Positions 25,806 through 34,681 are shown, counted from the stretch's first letter. The stretch: DNA of 64,000 nt from Tidjanibacter sp. (GCA_017936605.1 JAGBFH010000010.1:1-64000), one strand, 5' to 3'. Notes: generated by a model from the letters alone, not told the origin. A program made the numbers and translations.

Positions 25806-26591
25806 ATGAAAACAACGATTTCCAAAGAGGAGCTTCAGGGGAGCATCGCGGCCGTAAGGAGCCTTTCGCCCCTTGTACACAACATCACCAACTATGTGGC
25901 AATGAACAACTCGGCCAACGCCCTGCTGGCCATCGGTGCCTCGCCCGTAATGGCCCACTGGAGGGACGAGATGGAGGAGATGACCTCTATTGCGGGTGCT
26001 CTGGTAATCAACATCGGCACCCTCGACGAGCAGTGGATTGAGGGTATGAAGGCCGCAGGCCAGGCCGCCTCGAGGCGCGGAACCCCCATCGTGATTGACC
26101 CCGTAGGTGCGGGTGCCACCTCGCAGCGCACCGCCACCGCTCTGGAACTCATAGCCCTCACCCACCCCACCATCATCCGCGGTAATGGTAGCGAGATTAT
26201 GGCCCTGGTGAACGCCGACATCAAGAGCAAAGGTGTAGATAGTAGCGCCTCGAGCCACGACGCACTCTCGGCCGCCGAGAGCCTTGCCAAATCGACAGGC
26301 GCAGTAGTTGTTATCTCGGGCGAGGTGGACTACATCACCGACGGCACAACAACCCACACCGTGGAGGGCGGCAACCCCATAATGACCGCCGTGACGGGTA
26401 TGGGTTGCACCGCAACGGCCATTGTGGGTGCCTTCGCGGCCGCCAACAAGAATCCCCTCGTGGCCGCCACCGCCGCTATGGCCGTAATGAGCCTTGCGGG
26501 CGAGAGGGCCGCAGCCTACGCCAAAGGCTCGGGCTCGATGCAGGTAGCCTTCCTCGATGAACTCTACAATCTCACCCCCGAAAATATTTAG
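25806..26591 (+). CDS. thiM: Hydroxyethylthiazole kinase
   Basis: The 261-residue product phosphorylates 4-methyl-5-(2-hydroxyethyl)thiazole for thiamin salvage. Family motifs are VHNITNYVAMNNSANALLA, IGASPVMAHW, IDPVGAGAT, IIRGNGSEI and the ATP-site GMGCTATAIVGAFAA near the C terminus. The length is typical. It is first gene after the TPP riboswitch and is followed 6 bases later by the thiE-tenA fusion. Confidence 0.96.
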   Translation: MKTTISKEELQGSIAAVRSLSPLVHNITNYVAMNNSANALLAIGASPVMAHWRDEMEEMTSIAGALVINIGTLDEQWIEGMKAAGQAASRRGTPIVIDPVGAGATSQRTATALELIALTHPTIIRGNGSEIMALVNADIKSKGVDSSASSHDALSAAESLAKSTGAVVVISGEVDYITDGTTTHTVEGGNPIMTAVTGMGCTATAIVGAFAAANKNPLVAATAAMAVMSLAGERAAAYAKGSGSMQVAFLDELYNLTPENI

Positions 26592-26597
26592 TTCACT

Positions 26598-27884
26598 ATG
26601 AAACAGCAACTTACCAACGCACTAAAACTCTACCTTGTGACCGACCGACCTCTCTCGCTCGGCCGCCCTCTGGAGGAGATTGTATGTGAGGCTGCCGCAG
26701 GAGGGGTTACTATGGTGCAACTCCGCGAGAAGGAGTGCTCCACGGGGGAGTTCGTGGAGTTGGCACGCAGGCTCAAGTCGGCCCTCGCGCCACTCTCCAT
26801 TCCGCTGATTATCAACGACAGAGTGGATGTGGCCCTGGCGGTGGATGCCGACGGTGTGCACATAGGTCAGAGCGATATGGCCTACGAGGATGCTCGCCGA
26901 CTCTTGGGGCCCGAGAAAATCATCGGTCTTTCGGTGGAGAACATTAGTGATTTGGTTCGGGCGAACTCTTTGGATGTTGATTATGTAGGCATCTCGCCCG
27001 TCTACGGCACCCCCACAAAGCAGGACACAGCCGAGCCCTTCGGACTTGAGGGCCTTCGCAAGGCTGTGGAGCTCTCCGTTCACCCCACAGTGGCCATTGG
27101 CGGAATGAACGCCTCGACCATTGGCGAGGTTATGGAGGCGGGTACGGATGGTGTGGCCGTGGTGTCGGCCATCTGCTCGGCACCCTCTCCCCGCAAAGCC
27201 GCCGAGGAACTGAAAAACATCATTAAAAAACATACCACTATGAGTTGGACAAAAAAGGCTTGGGAGGCCTCACTTCCCATCTATGAGCGAATCATCGCTC
27301 ACCCCTTCATCAAAGAGCTCGCAGAGGGCACACTTGCCACCGAGCGTTTCGTAAATTACATAGCCCAAGACGAAATCTACATCAAGAACTACGGCGAGGA
27401 GATGATGATACTTGCCGATATGCTCCCCGAGGGCCCTATGCAGCAGATGTTCAGGGCCTATGCCAAGGAGGGTATGGAGGCCGAGGGGGCTATGCATCAG
27501 CTGCTGATTGACCGCTTCGGCATCGACACCGCCGTTGAGCCCTCGCCCGTGACGGCAGGCTATATGGCCCACACCCGTAAGCACATTAATAGCGGCTCGC
27601 TGCCCCACTCGCTGGCGGCAATGCTCCCCTGTATGTGGATATACAACGAGGTGGGACTCTACATCTATCGCCATCGTAACCCCAATCCCAACCCCTATGC
27701 CGAGTGGGTGGCAACCTACGCCTCGGCCGACTTCACCGACGGCACCAAGGCTGTGCTCGAGATGTGTGACCGCATAGCAGCGGAGGCTACCGAAGAGGTA
27801 CGCCAGGAGATGATGGAGGCCTATATGGTGGCCGCCGAGTATGAGTGGGCCTTCTGGGACTGGGCCTATCAGTCTGTCAAATAG
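26598..27884 (+). CDS. thiE-tenA: Fused thiamin-phosphate synthase and TenA thiaminase II
   Basis: One 428-residue frame encodes two enzymes. Residues 1-210 are ThiE (YLVTDRPLS, VQLREKE, IINDRVDVAL, GVHIGQSD, ISPVYGTPTKQD, AIGGMN), which joins the pyrimidine and thiazole phosphates. Residues 215-428 are TenA (MSWTKKAWE, FIKELAEGTL, YIAQDEIYIKNY, AAMLPCMWIYNEVG, YEWAFWDWAY), which recovers pyrimidine from degraded thiamin; the LPC cysteine fits the cysteine-type active site. The TenA part begins at an ATG (27240) preceded by ACCACT, the start context of many genes here. The join may therefore come from loss of the thiE stop, and internal initiation could still give free TenA. Confidence 0.93.
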   Translation: MKQQLTNALKLYLVTDRPLSLGRPLEEIVCEAAAGGVTMVQLREKECSTGEFVELARRLKSALAPLSIPLIINDRVDVALAVDADGVHIGQSDMAYEDARRLLGPEKIIGLSVENISDLVRANSLDVDYVGISPVYGTPTKQDTAEPFGLEGLRKAVELSVHPTVAIGGMNASTIGEVMEAGTDGVAVVSAICSAPSPRKAAEELKNIIKKHTTMSWTKKAWEASLPIYERIIAHPFIKELAEGTLATERFVNYIAQDEIYIKNYGEEMMILADMLPEGPMQQMFRAYAKEGMEAEGAMHQLLIDRFGIDTAVEPSPVTAGYMAHTRKHINSGSLPHSLAAMLPCMWIYNEVGLYIYRHRNPNPNPYAEWVATYASADFTDGTKAVLEMCDRIAAEATEEVRQEMMEAYMVAAEYEWAFWDWAYQSVK

Positions 27885-27905
27885 GAGAAAAAACGACCTT
27901 GTACT

Positions 27906-28862
27906 ATGGCAAAAAAAGGAGAATTTGGGCTCATTGACTTCATAAATGCCCACTTCCACGCCCCCGCAGGGATGGTAGGCATTGGCGACGACTGCGCCAT
28001 TGTGCCCGGGCCCGACGAGGACACCCTTGTGTCGACCGATATGCTCCTCGAGGGCATACACTTTCTGCGCAAGCACTCCACACCCGAAGATATAGGCTGG
28101 AAGTCGGCGGCCGTAAACCTGAGCGACATCGCCGCAATGGGAGGTATTCCCGTGGCCACATTCCTCTCCATAGCGCTCCCCAAGGATGCGCAGGGCGAGT
28201 GGGCCCAGAGGTTCATCAAGGGCTATGCGGAGATTAGTGGGCAGTTTGGCGTGCCTCTGTTGGGTGGCGACACCACCTCTTCGCTGCGCGACATTGCAAT
28301 CAATGTGGGCATCAAGGGGCGCTGCGACCACGGCAAGGCCCTCGGCCGAGGAGGAGCCAAGGTGGGACACACCATCTTCGTAACGGGACCCCTGGGTGAC
28401 TCGGGCGCCGGCCTTAAGGCCATACTCACGGGCGTAGAGCGCACCCCCGCAGTGGAGGAGCTCATCCGTCGCCATCTGCGCCCTATGCCCCGCGTGGCGG
28501 AGGGCCAGAAGCTGCTCGCAACGGGTATGGTGGGGGCTATGATGGACCTCTCGGACGGCCTCGCCTCCGACCTCGGACACATACTCCGCGCCTCGGGTGT
28601 AGGCGCTATCATCGAGCTCAACTCACTACCCCTCTCGCCCGAAATTGTGGAGGTGTGCCGCAAGCATCGTTGGAGAGCCCGCACACTGGCCGCCTCGGCC
28701 GGCGAGGACTATGAGCTGCTGCTCACAGGCCCCGCAGAACTCGCCCGGGCGGTAGACATTCCGCTCTACCCCATAGGCACCATAACCGAGGCCCACGGCA
28801 TAGAGTGGCTACGCGGCGGCAAGCCCACAAAGTTCAAGGCACAAGGTTTTACGCATTTCTAA
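27906..28862 (+). CDS. thiL: Thiamin-monophosphate kinase
   Basis: The 318-residue product converts thiamin monophosphate to the active pyrophosphate. Motifs are EFGLIDFI, GIGDDCAIV, VSTDMLLEGIHF, WKSAAVNLSDIAAMGG, LLGGDTTSS, MMDLSDGLASDL and SAGEDYELLLT, placing both the ATP and metal sites. It starts 21 bases after the thiE-tenA stop and is likely in the same transcript. The length is slightly short for the family, without a missing motif. Confidence 0.96.
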   Translation: MAKKGEFGLIDFINAHFHAPAGMVGIGDDCAIVPGPDEDTLVSTDMLLEGIHFLRKHSTPEDIGWKSAAVNLSDIAAMGGIPVATFLSIALPKDAQGEWAQRFIKGYAEISGQFGVPLLGGDTTSSLRDIAINVGIKGRCDHGKALGRGGAKVGHTIFVTGPLGDSGAGLKAILTGVERTPAVEELIRRHLRPMPRVAEGQKLLATGMVGAMMDLSDGLASDLGHILRASGVGAIIELNSLPLSPEIVEVCRKHRWRARTLAASAGEDYELLLTGPAELARAVDIPLYPIGTITEAHGIEWLRGGKPTKFKAQGFTHF

Positions 28863-28865
28863 GCT

Positions 28866-29113
28866 AACTTGAGTTTTGCGAAAATGGCGTGACTGTAAAT
28901 TGCTTGTAATTAAGGATTGGTATTTAGTCATTCCCGCAAAACTCAAGTTATGACTTGCAAGGCAAGTCATAATGCCCACTTTGTGGGCAAGGGGTATTTA
29001 CATTCCTCCCTAAATCCCTCCTTTGACAAAGGAGGGACTTGGTCAAAGAGCCTTTGAGAAGGCTCTTTGAAAAGCGGATGTTTCGGAATTTCAACAAGTT
29101 GAAATCCACGAAA
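28866..29113. repeat. Chain of six consecutive inverted repeats between thiL and thiD
   Basis: Arms are: AACTTGAGTTTTGCG at 28866-28880 with its perfect complement at 28935-28949; TTATGACTTGC/GCAAGTCATAA at 28948-28972; TGCCCAC/GTGGGCA at 28973-28989; TCCCTCCTTTG/CAAAGGAGGGA at 29015-29037; TCAAAGAGCCTT/AAGGCTCTTTGA at 29043-29070; and TTTCAAC/GTTGAAA at 29089-29104. The fourth and fifth belong to a repeat family seen again at 62864-62925 and 63081-63140. No gene fits in the gap. Confidence 0.85.
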
Positions 29114-29154
29114 CTCCAGTTAATACAATAGATGCAACCAAAGGAAAAAATACA

Positions 29155-29973
29155 ATGAAACAATCGAAACAATATTACAAAGTGCTCACCATTGCGGGTA
29201 GCGACTCGGGTGGTGGTGCGGGGATTCAGGCCGACATCAAGGCCATAAGCGCTATGGGGTGCTATGCCGCCTCGGCCCTGACGGCTGTGACGGTGCAGAA
29301 CACCCTCGGCGTGGAGGCCGTACACCCCATACCGCTCGACATCCTCCGCGGACAGATTGACGCTGTGCTCTCCGACATAGGGGCCGACGCTGTGAAGATT
29401 GGTATGCTCCACTCCTCGGAGGTCGTGGAGGTGGTGGCCGACGCACTCCAAAGGCACAACATCTCCAACATCGTGCTCGACCCCGTGATGGTCTCCACCT
29501 CGGGCCACAGGCTCATCGAGGAGAGCGCTATCGCGACCCTCAAGAGCCGCCTGCTGCCCCTTGCGAGGGTCATCACGCCCAATATCCCCGAGGCCGAAAT
29601 ACTCGCGGGCCGCAAGATATCTTCGGGCTACGAGCTCCCCGAGGTCGCACGCCGGCTCTCCCTGGACGGCAAGATTTCGGTGCTCCTGAAGGCGGGCCAC
29701 CTCACCGAAGATACCCTCGTGGATATCCTCTACAATGCCGAGGATGACACCATCGTGGAGCTCCCCTCCGCACGCATCTCAACGCCCAACACCCACGGCA
29801 CAGGCTGCACACTCTCCTCGGCCTTGGCCGCTGCTCTCGCTAAGGGCCACCCCCTCACCGAGGCCGCCAAGGCCGCCAAAACCTACCTCACCGAGGCCCT
29901 ACGCTCGGGTGCCGACTACACCATCGGCCACGGCCACGGCCCCGTCAACCACTTCTGGGGAATTGAGGGTTGA
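29155..29973 (+). CDS. thiD: Hydroxymethylpyrimidine/phosphomethylpyrimidine kinase
   Basis: The 272-residue product carries out two phosphorylations of hydroxymethylpyrimidine, feeding ThiE. Motifs are LTIAGSDSGGGAGIQADIKA, TAVTVQNTLGV, KIGMLHSSEVV, LDPVMVSTSGHRL, TPNIPEAE, VLLKAGHL and HGTGCTLSSALAAALA. It follows thiL after 292 bases of hairpin repeats, so it may be partly uncoupled from the riboswitch. Its last codons and stop lie inside a 7-base repeat array. Confidence 0.96.
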   Translation: MKQSKQYYKVLTIAGSDSGGGAGIQADIKAISAMGCYAASALTAVTVQNTLGVEAVHPIPLDILRGQIDAVLSDIGADAVKIGMLHSSEVVEVVADALQRHNISNIVLDPVMVSTSGHRLIEESAIATLKSRLLPLARVITPNIPEAEILAGRKISSGYELPEVARRLSLDGKISVLLKAGHLTEDTLVDILYNAEDDTIVELPSARISTPNTHGTGCTLSSALAAALAKGHPLTEAAKAAKTYLTEALRSGADYTIGHGHGPVNHFWGIEG

Positions 29974-30006
29974 GGGTTGAGAATTGAGAATTGAGAATTG
30001 AGAATT
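29959..30006. repeat. GAGAATT heptamer array overlapping the thiD stop
   Basis: About six tandem 7-base units drift from GAGGGTT to GAGAATT. The first units encode the final residues and stop of thiD, so the array has grown into or out of the gene end. Confidence 0.8.
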
Positions 30007-30075
30007 GGCAAATGCGAGTAAGCGCGAGCATTTTCGACCACGCATAGCGTAGTCAAAATTGAAAGTTGACACAAT

Positions 30076-30115
30076 AAAAAAAACACCCCTTGCTTGTGAG
30101 CGAGGGGTGGTTTTT
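30076..30115. terminator. Bidirectional terminator between thiD and galK
   Basis: CACCCCTTGC pairs with GCGAGGGGTG around a 6-base loop, flanked by an A-run on the left and TTTTT on the right. It can serve both convergent genes. Confidence 0.9.
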
Positions 30116-30131
30116 CTATTGTGTATGGTTG

Positions 30132-31268
30132 CTAAAGTTTGCGGGCGCCGTCGGAGATGACTACGGGGATGACCTTGGGGGCGTGGCCGTAGCGGGCAGC
30201 AAAGCGGGCGGTGGCCGTGCTGATGAAGTTCTCGTAGAGCTCCTCCTTCACAAGCGATATGGTGCAGCCGCCAAAGCCGCCTCCCATAATCCTCGAGCCA
30301 CTCACGCCGCACTCCTCGGCAATCTCCACCAGAAAGTCCAGCTCCTGGCAGCTCACCTCATAGTCGCGCGACATACCCCAATGGGTCTCATACATCCTCC
30401 TGCCGACCCTCTCGAGGTCGCCCTCCTCGAGCGCGCGGCACACATCCAGCACTCGAGCCTCCTCGCCAATCACATAGCGGGCCCTCTTGTAGTCCTCCTC
30501 TGAGATGCTACCCTTCAAGGCCTCAAGCTCCTCCATAGTCGCTCCGCGCAGGAAGTCGCGACCCAGGCGGCTCGCAACCCTCTCACACGACAGGCGGCGC
30601 TCATTGTAGGGCGAGCCCACGAGTTCGTGTTTCACACAGGAGTTTATCAGCACCAGTCGGTAGCCATACTTCGACGCGTCGAAGGGGAAATACTCATACT
30701 CCATAGAGCGGCAGTCGAGCCTCACAAGGTGTCCCGCCTTGCCGTGAATGGAGGCGAACTGGTCCATAATGCCACACATCACACCACAGTAGTTATGCTC
30801 GGTGGCCTGACCTATGCGGGCCAACTCGAAACTCTCGATGCCGAGGCCCCAGAGGTCGTTTATGGCGTAGGCAAAGGTGCTCTCCAGAGCGGCCGAGGAG
30901 CTCATACCTGCACCCAGGGGCACATCGCCACTAAAGAGGGCATCGAAACCGCCAATGGTGTAGCCCCTCTTCTGTATCTCGCGGCAGACACCAAAGATAT
31001 AGCACGCCCACTGCTCGGCGGGCTTATCCTCCTCCGCAAGGCCAAACTCGCACCCCTCACCGAGGTCCTCGGCCCATACCCTCACACGCTCCGTACCATT
31101 GGGGCAGATGGCGGCCAACATAGCCTTATCGACCGCTCCCGGGAAGACAAAGCCGCCGTTGTAGTCGGTGTGTTCGCCAATCAGATTGATGCGGCCGGGC
31201 GAGGTGTAGAGTGTGCCCTCGTGGCCATAGAGCTCACTAAAGCGTTGTGCAATAACTTGGGTGTCCAT
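30132..31268 (-). CDS. galK: Galactokinase
   Basis: The 378-residue GHMP kinase phosphorylates galactose at C1 in the Leloir pathway. It has the galactokinase signature GRINLIGEHTDYNGGFV near the N terminus, the ATP loop DVPLGAGMSSSAALE, the catalytic region CGIMDQFAS and the C-terminal GGGFGGCTISLV motif. No galT, galE or galM gene lies in the window. The divergently transcribed GNAT and GH31 genes begin about 130 bases from its start. Confidence 0.96.
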   Translation of the reverse strand: MDTQVIAQRFSELYGHEGTLYTSPGRINLIGEHTDYNGGFVFPGAVDKAMLAAICPNGTERVRVWAEDLGEGCEFGLAEEDKPAEQWACYIFGVCREIQKRGYTIGGFDALFSGDVPLGAGMSSSAALESTFAYAINDLWGLGIESFELARIGQATEHNYCGVMCGIMDQFASIHGKAGHLVRLDCRSMEYEYFPFDASKYGYRLVLINSCVKHELVGSPYNERRLSCERVASRLGRDFLRGATMEELEALKGSISEEDYKRARYVIGEEARVLDVCRALEEGDLERVGRRMYETHWGMSRDYEVSCQELDFLVEIAEECGVSGSRIMGGGFGGCTISLVKEELYENFISTATARFAARYGHAPKVIPVVISDGARKL

Positions 31269-31340
31269 AGTAGTAGTATTTTATCGTTCGTAAGGTATTC
31301 TTTAACAACCTTGTAAAGATAGAGAAAATTTCTCGATAAT

Positions 31341-31370
31341 TTGACTTGCGGGTAAATTATATTAACTTTG
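31341..31370 (+). promoter_or_regulatory. Promoter of the GNAT-GH31 pair
   Basis: TTG at 31341-31343 and TAACTTTG at 31363-31370 are separated by 19 bases. The GNAT start at 31399 follows 28 bases later. Confidence 0.65.
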
Positions 31371-31398
31371 TATCACATTGGAACTCAAACCGCCCACT

Positions 31399-31851
31399 AT
31401 GCATAATGCCGACTTTGCCATAAGAGTCCTCGAGGTGGCCGACCCCGAGGTGGCCCGAGAGCTCGATGAACTGATGGAACATCTCGCCCCTGCGCCACGC
31501 CCTCGGCTCACCAGGGAGCGCCTTGAGCGCATCATCTCTTCGCCCTACGCCACGCTCTTTGTGGCCGAGCTTGAGGGGCGCATTGTAGGCTCGCTCACTC
31601 TCCAGCGCTACACCACGCCCGTGGCAGACAAGTTCTGGATTGAGGATGTGGTGACCTTGCCCGAGGTTAGGGGACGCGGTGTGGGTCGAGCGCTCCTGAA
31701 AGAGGCCATCCGTATGGCCCGCCAAATCACTCCCGAGGGCACCATCTATCTCACCTCCAACCCTCATCGCACAGCCGCCCGCGAGCTCTACCGCTCCGAG
31801 GGGTTTGAGCAGTATGAAACGGGGGTCTTCAGGCTTCCGGGCAAGCAATAA
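31399..31851 (+). CDS. GNAT-family N-acetyltransferase
   Basis: The 150-residue product starts at 31399, preceded by CCCACT; an in-frame TTG seven codons upstream lies too close to the promoter. It has a GNAT fold with the acetyl-CoA motif LPEVRGRGVGRALLKEAIRMA and the final REL(Y)RSEGFEQYETGVFRL strand. The substrate is unknown. It ends 31 bases before the GH31 gene, so the two are likely co-transcribed. Confidence 0.9.
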   Translation: MHNADFAIRVLEVADPEVARELDELMEHLAPAPRPRLTRERLERIISSPYATLFVAELEGRIVGSLTLQRYTTPVADKFWIEDVVTLPEVRGRGVGRALLKEAIRMARQITPEGTIYLTSNPHRTAARELYRSEGFEQYETGVFRLPGKQ

Positions 31852-31882
31852 GTATCCACAAAAAACAAATACCTTCTCGACT

Positions 31883-33472
31883 ATGAAAAAAATTACCCTC
31901 TTGATGGTGGCACTGCTGGCTGCCTTGACGGTGGGCGCACAGAACACCAAGCAGATTGCCTTCGACTCCGCAGAGGAGTGTTGGTGGGGACTTGCTACCG
32001 ACCTCGGTCGCCTGATGCCCTTCGATAGTGAGGCCTCGGTGGCCATAGACCATCGCACACAGAATCTCAACAACCAGACAACACCCCTGCTGCTCTCCAA
32101 CCACGGCCGCTACATCTGGAGCACCGGCCCTATGGTCTGCACCATTGGCGGAGGCCTCATCAACATCGACACCCGAGGCGAGATAACCATCGGTGTGGCC
32201 GACCAGAAGAGCCTCAAGGGTGCCTACACGGCCGCCTGCAAGGAGTTCTTTCCCCCGTCGGGTGTGACCCCTCCCGAGGAGTTCTTCTCGCAGCCCCAGT
32301 ACAACACCTGGATTGAGCTCACATACAATCAGAATCAGGCCGACATCCTCGCCTATGCCGAGGGTATCGTCGAGGGTGGCTACCCCACAGGTGTGCTGAT
32401 GATTGACGACAACTGGCAGAAATACTATGGCAACTTCGAGTTCCGCCCCGACCGCTTCCCCGACCCCAAGGGGATGATTGACCGTCTGCACGAGATGGGC
32501 TTCAAGGTGATGTTGTGGGTATGCCCCTTTGTGTCGCCCGACAGTAGCGAGTATCGCGAGTTGGCCGAGAAGGGCTACCTCATTAGGCGTGCCGACGGCT
32601 ACGGCCCCGCCATCGTGGAGTGGTGGAACGGCCATAGCGCCGCCTACGATATGAGCAACCCCGAGGCTGTGGCACACCTGCGCGCCCAGTTGCAGGCAAT
32701 GCAGCGCGACTATGGTGTGGATGGCTTCAAGTTCGATGCGGGCGACCCCGAGCGCTACCTCGAGGGGCGTGTTATGCCCTACGACGGCCGCTCCTACGAC
32801 TGCGAGCAGACCGAGCTCTGGGCTCGCTTCGGCCTGGAGTTCCCCTACAATGAGTTCCGCGCCTGCTGGAAGATGGGCGGTGAGGCCCTCGTTCAGCGTC
32901 TGGGCGACAAGGACTACTCGTGGGAGGATGTGGCCAAGCTGGTGCCCTCAATGGTCGCTGCGGGCCTTATGGGCCACCTCTACACCTGCCCCGATATGAT
33001 TGGCGGCGGTCAGTGGACCTCCTTCCACGGCATCAATGCCGACAACATCGACCAGAGGCTTGTGGTGCGCTCCTGCCAGATTCACTCGATGATGCCTATG
33101 ATGCAGTTCTCGGTGGCACCCTGGCGCATCCTGAGCCCCGAGAATAACGCCATCTGCAAACGCTACGCACTCTGGCACGCCGAGATAGGCGACTACATCT
33201 ATGAGCTCGCCCAGGAGGCAGCCCGCACAGGTGAGCCCATCGTGCGCCATATGGCCTATGAGTTCCCCGACGAGGGCTTCGAGGAGTGCATCGACCAGTA
33301 TATGCTCGGCGAGAGGTACCTCGTAGCACCCATTATGGGCCCCGAGGATAGCCGCAGTGTAAGACTCCCCACGGGCTCTTGGCGGGCCGACGACGGCACC
33401 CTCTATGAGGGCGGCAAGAGCTACACCATAGATGTCCCTATCGAACGACTACTCTGGTTCACAAGAGAATAG
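31883..33472 (+). CDS. Secreted GH31-family glycoside hydrolase
   Basis: The 529-residue product has a signal peptide ending in LTVGAQ and no lipid cysteine, so it is probably periplasmic. The barrel motifs are VLMIDDNWQKYYGNFEF, MLWVCPFVSPDS, DGFKFDAGD with predicted nucleophile Asp285, QRLGDKDYSW holding a candidate acid/base Asp, and YTCPDMIGGG. The FDAGD form fits GH31 subgroups that act on alpha-galactosides or alpha-glucosides. Proximity to galK makes an alpha-galactosidase attractive, but this is inference. Confidence 0.88.
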   Translation: MKKITLLMVALLAALTVGAQNTKQIAFDSAEECWWGLATDLGRLMPFDSEASVAIDHRTQNLNNQTTPLLLSNHGRYIWSTGPMVCTIGGGLINIDTRGEITIGVADQKSLKGAYTAACKEFFPPSGVTPPEEFFSQPQYNTWIELTYNQNQADILAYAEGIVEGGYPTGVLMIDDNWQKYYGNFEFRPDRFPDPKGMIDRLHEMGFKVMLWVCPFVSPDSSEYRELAEKGYLIRRADGYGPAIVEWWNGHSAAYDMSNPEAVAHLRAQLQAMQRDYGVDGFKFDAGDPERYLEGRVMPYDGRSYDCEQTELWARFGLEFPYNEFRACWKMGGEALVQRLGDKDYSWEDVAKLVPSMVAAGLMGHLYTCPDMIGGGQWTSFHGINADNIDQRLVVRSCQIHSMMPMMQFSVAPWRILSPENNAICKRYALWHAEIGDYIYELAQEAARTGEPIVRHMAYEFPDEGFEECIDQYMLGERYLVAPIMGPEDSRSVRLPTGSWRADDGTLYEGGKSYTIDVPIERLLWFTRE

Positions 33473-33485
33473 GAACACACACAAG

Positions 33486-33514
33486 AAACGCCCTCCCGAG
33501 TTGGGAGGGCGTTT
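33486..33514 (+). terminator. Terminator of the GH31 gene
   Basis: AAACGCCCTCCC pairs with GGGAGGGCGTTT around a 5-base loop, only 14 bases past the stop. The T-run is short. Confidence 0.85.
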
Positions 33515-33519
33515 TGTGT

Positions 33520-33850
33520 GGAGTTGAGAGTTGAGAAAGGGCCGAAAGGGCAAGAAAGGCCAAAAGGGCAGAAAGGAAATTGACAATTGAAAATTATAGA
33601 GGGGACTTAGAGGGAATCCCTAAATTCCCTAATCTCCCTATTTTCCCTAAACTCCTTAATTTCCTTAAGGTCCCTAAAGTCCTTAAGGTCCCTAAAGTCC
33701 TTAAGGTCATTAAAGACCTATGGGGCCTATGGGGCTTATGGGGCTTATAGGTCTTATAAGTCTTATAGGACCCATTGTCGGCCGTCGGTCGACTATCTCT
33801 CGACAAAAAAACTCACGGGTATCGAAAACAATACCCGTGAGTTTTTGCCG
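33520..33850. repeat. Composite intergenic repeat with 9-base array (copy 2, inverted)
   Basis: Read left to right: a GAGTTGAGA word, AAAGGGC-type words, a GACTTAGAGGGAATCCCTAA block, about 17 degenerate 9-base units at about 33617-33772, GTCGGCCGTCGGTCGAC, and a hairpin at 33805-33846 with stem ACTCACGGGTAT. It is the reverse complement, block for block, of the repeat at 46818-47100, but the number and order of 9-base units differ. The hairpin lies 44 bases past the nagB stop and could act as its terminator. Confidence 0.88.
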
Positions 33851-33889
33851 AAAGGTCACATTGCGGCAAAGGCCGAGATGTGACTTATT

Positions 33890-34681
33890 TTAGAGGTTCT
33901 CCTTCTCGATGTCCTTGAAGTATTTGTAGGTGTTGACCTTCAGTTCGCCGGCAGCCTCCTCGTCGGTCACCAGAATGCCGTGGCGGTGGGTCTGAAGGCC
34001 GGTGATGGTCCACTGGTGGGAGTAGGCACCCTCGACACCCTCCCTGACGGCGCGGGCCTTCTTGGGGCCAAAGGCGAGGATGATGACCTCGTGGGCCGAG
34101 AGGATGGTGGCCACACCAACGGTGAGAGCCAGCTTGGGAACCAGATTCCTATCGCCACCGAAGAAGCGCGAATTGACAATGATGGTATCCTCGGTGAGGG
34201 TCTTAATGCGGGTGCGCGACGACATCGACGAGAAGGGCTCGTTGAAGGCGATGTGGCCATCCTCACCTACGCCGCCCAAGAAGAGGTCGATACCGCCTGC
34301 ACTCTCGATGCGTTTCTCGTAGTCCTCGCACTCCTTCTCCAGGTCCTCGGCGTTGCCATTGAGGATGTTCACATTCTCGGGGTTGATGTCGATGTGTGAA
34401 AAGAAGTTCTCCTTCATAAAACTATGGTAGCTCTGGGGGTGCTCCTCGGGCAGGCCCACATACTCGTCCATATTGAAGGTTATCACATTGCGGAAGCTCA
34501 CATAGCCCTCCTTGTTGAGGCGGATGAGCTCCTTGTAGGTGCCCAGAGGGGTCGAACCCGTGGGGAGGCCCAGCACGAAGGGGGCACTGGTCTCGGCAGC
34601 TTTGCGGTTGATGGCATCGGCGATGTACTTGGCAGCCCAAGCCGCACCATTGGTCTGATTGTCGTGAATAAGCAGTCGCAT
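33890..34681 (-). CDS. nagB: Glucosamine-6-phosphate deaminase
   Basis: The 263-residue product converts glucosamine 6-phosphate to fructose 6-phosphate and ammonia. Diagnostic segments are [57 protein letters not shown] with the catalytic Asp-His region, and the C-terminal [14 protein letters not shown]. The length is typical. It lies 38 bases upstream of the apt stop on the same strand, so a weak operon with apt is possible. Confidence 0.97.
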   Translation of the reverse strand: MRLLIHDNQTNGAAWAAKYIADAINRKAAETSAPFVLGLPTGSTPLGTYKELIRLNKEGYVSFRNVITFNMDEYVGLPEEHPQSYHSFMKENFFSHIDINPENVNILNGNAEDLEKECEDYEKRIESAGGIDLFLGGVGEDGHIAFNEPFSSMSSRTRIKTLTEDTIIVNSRFFGGDRNLVPKLALTVGVATILSAHEVIILAFGPKKARAVREGVEGAYSHQWTITGLQTHRHGILVTDEEAAGELKVNTYKYFKDIEKENL

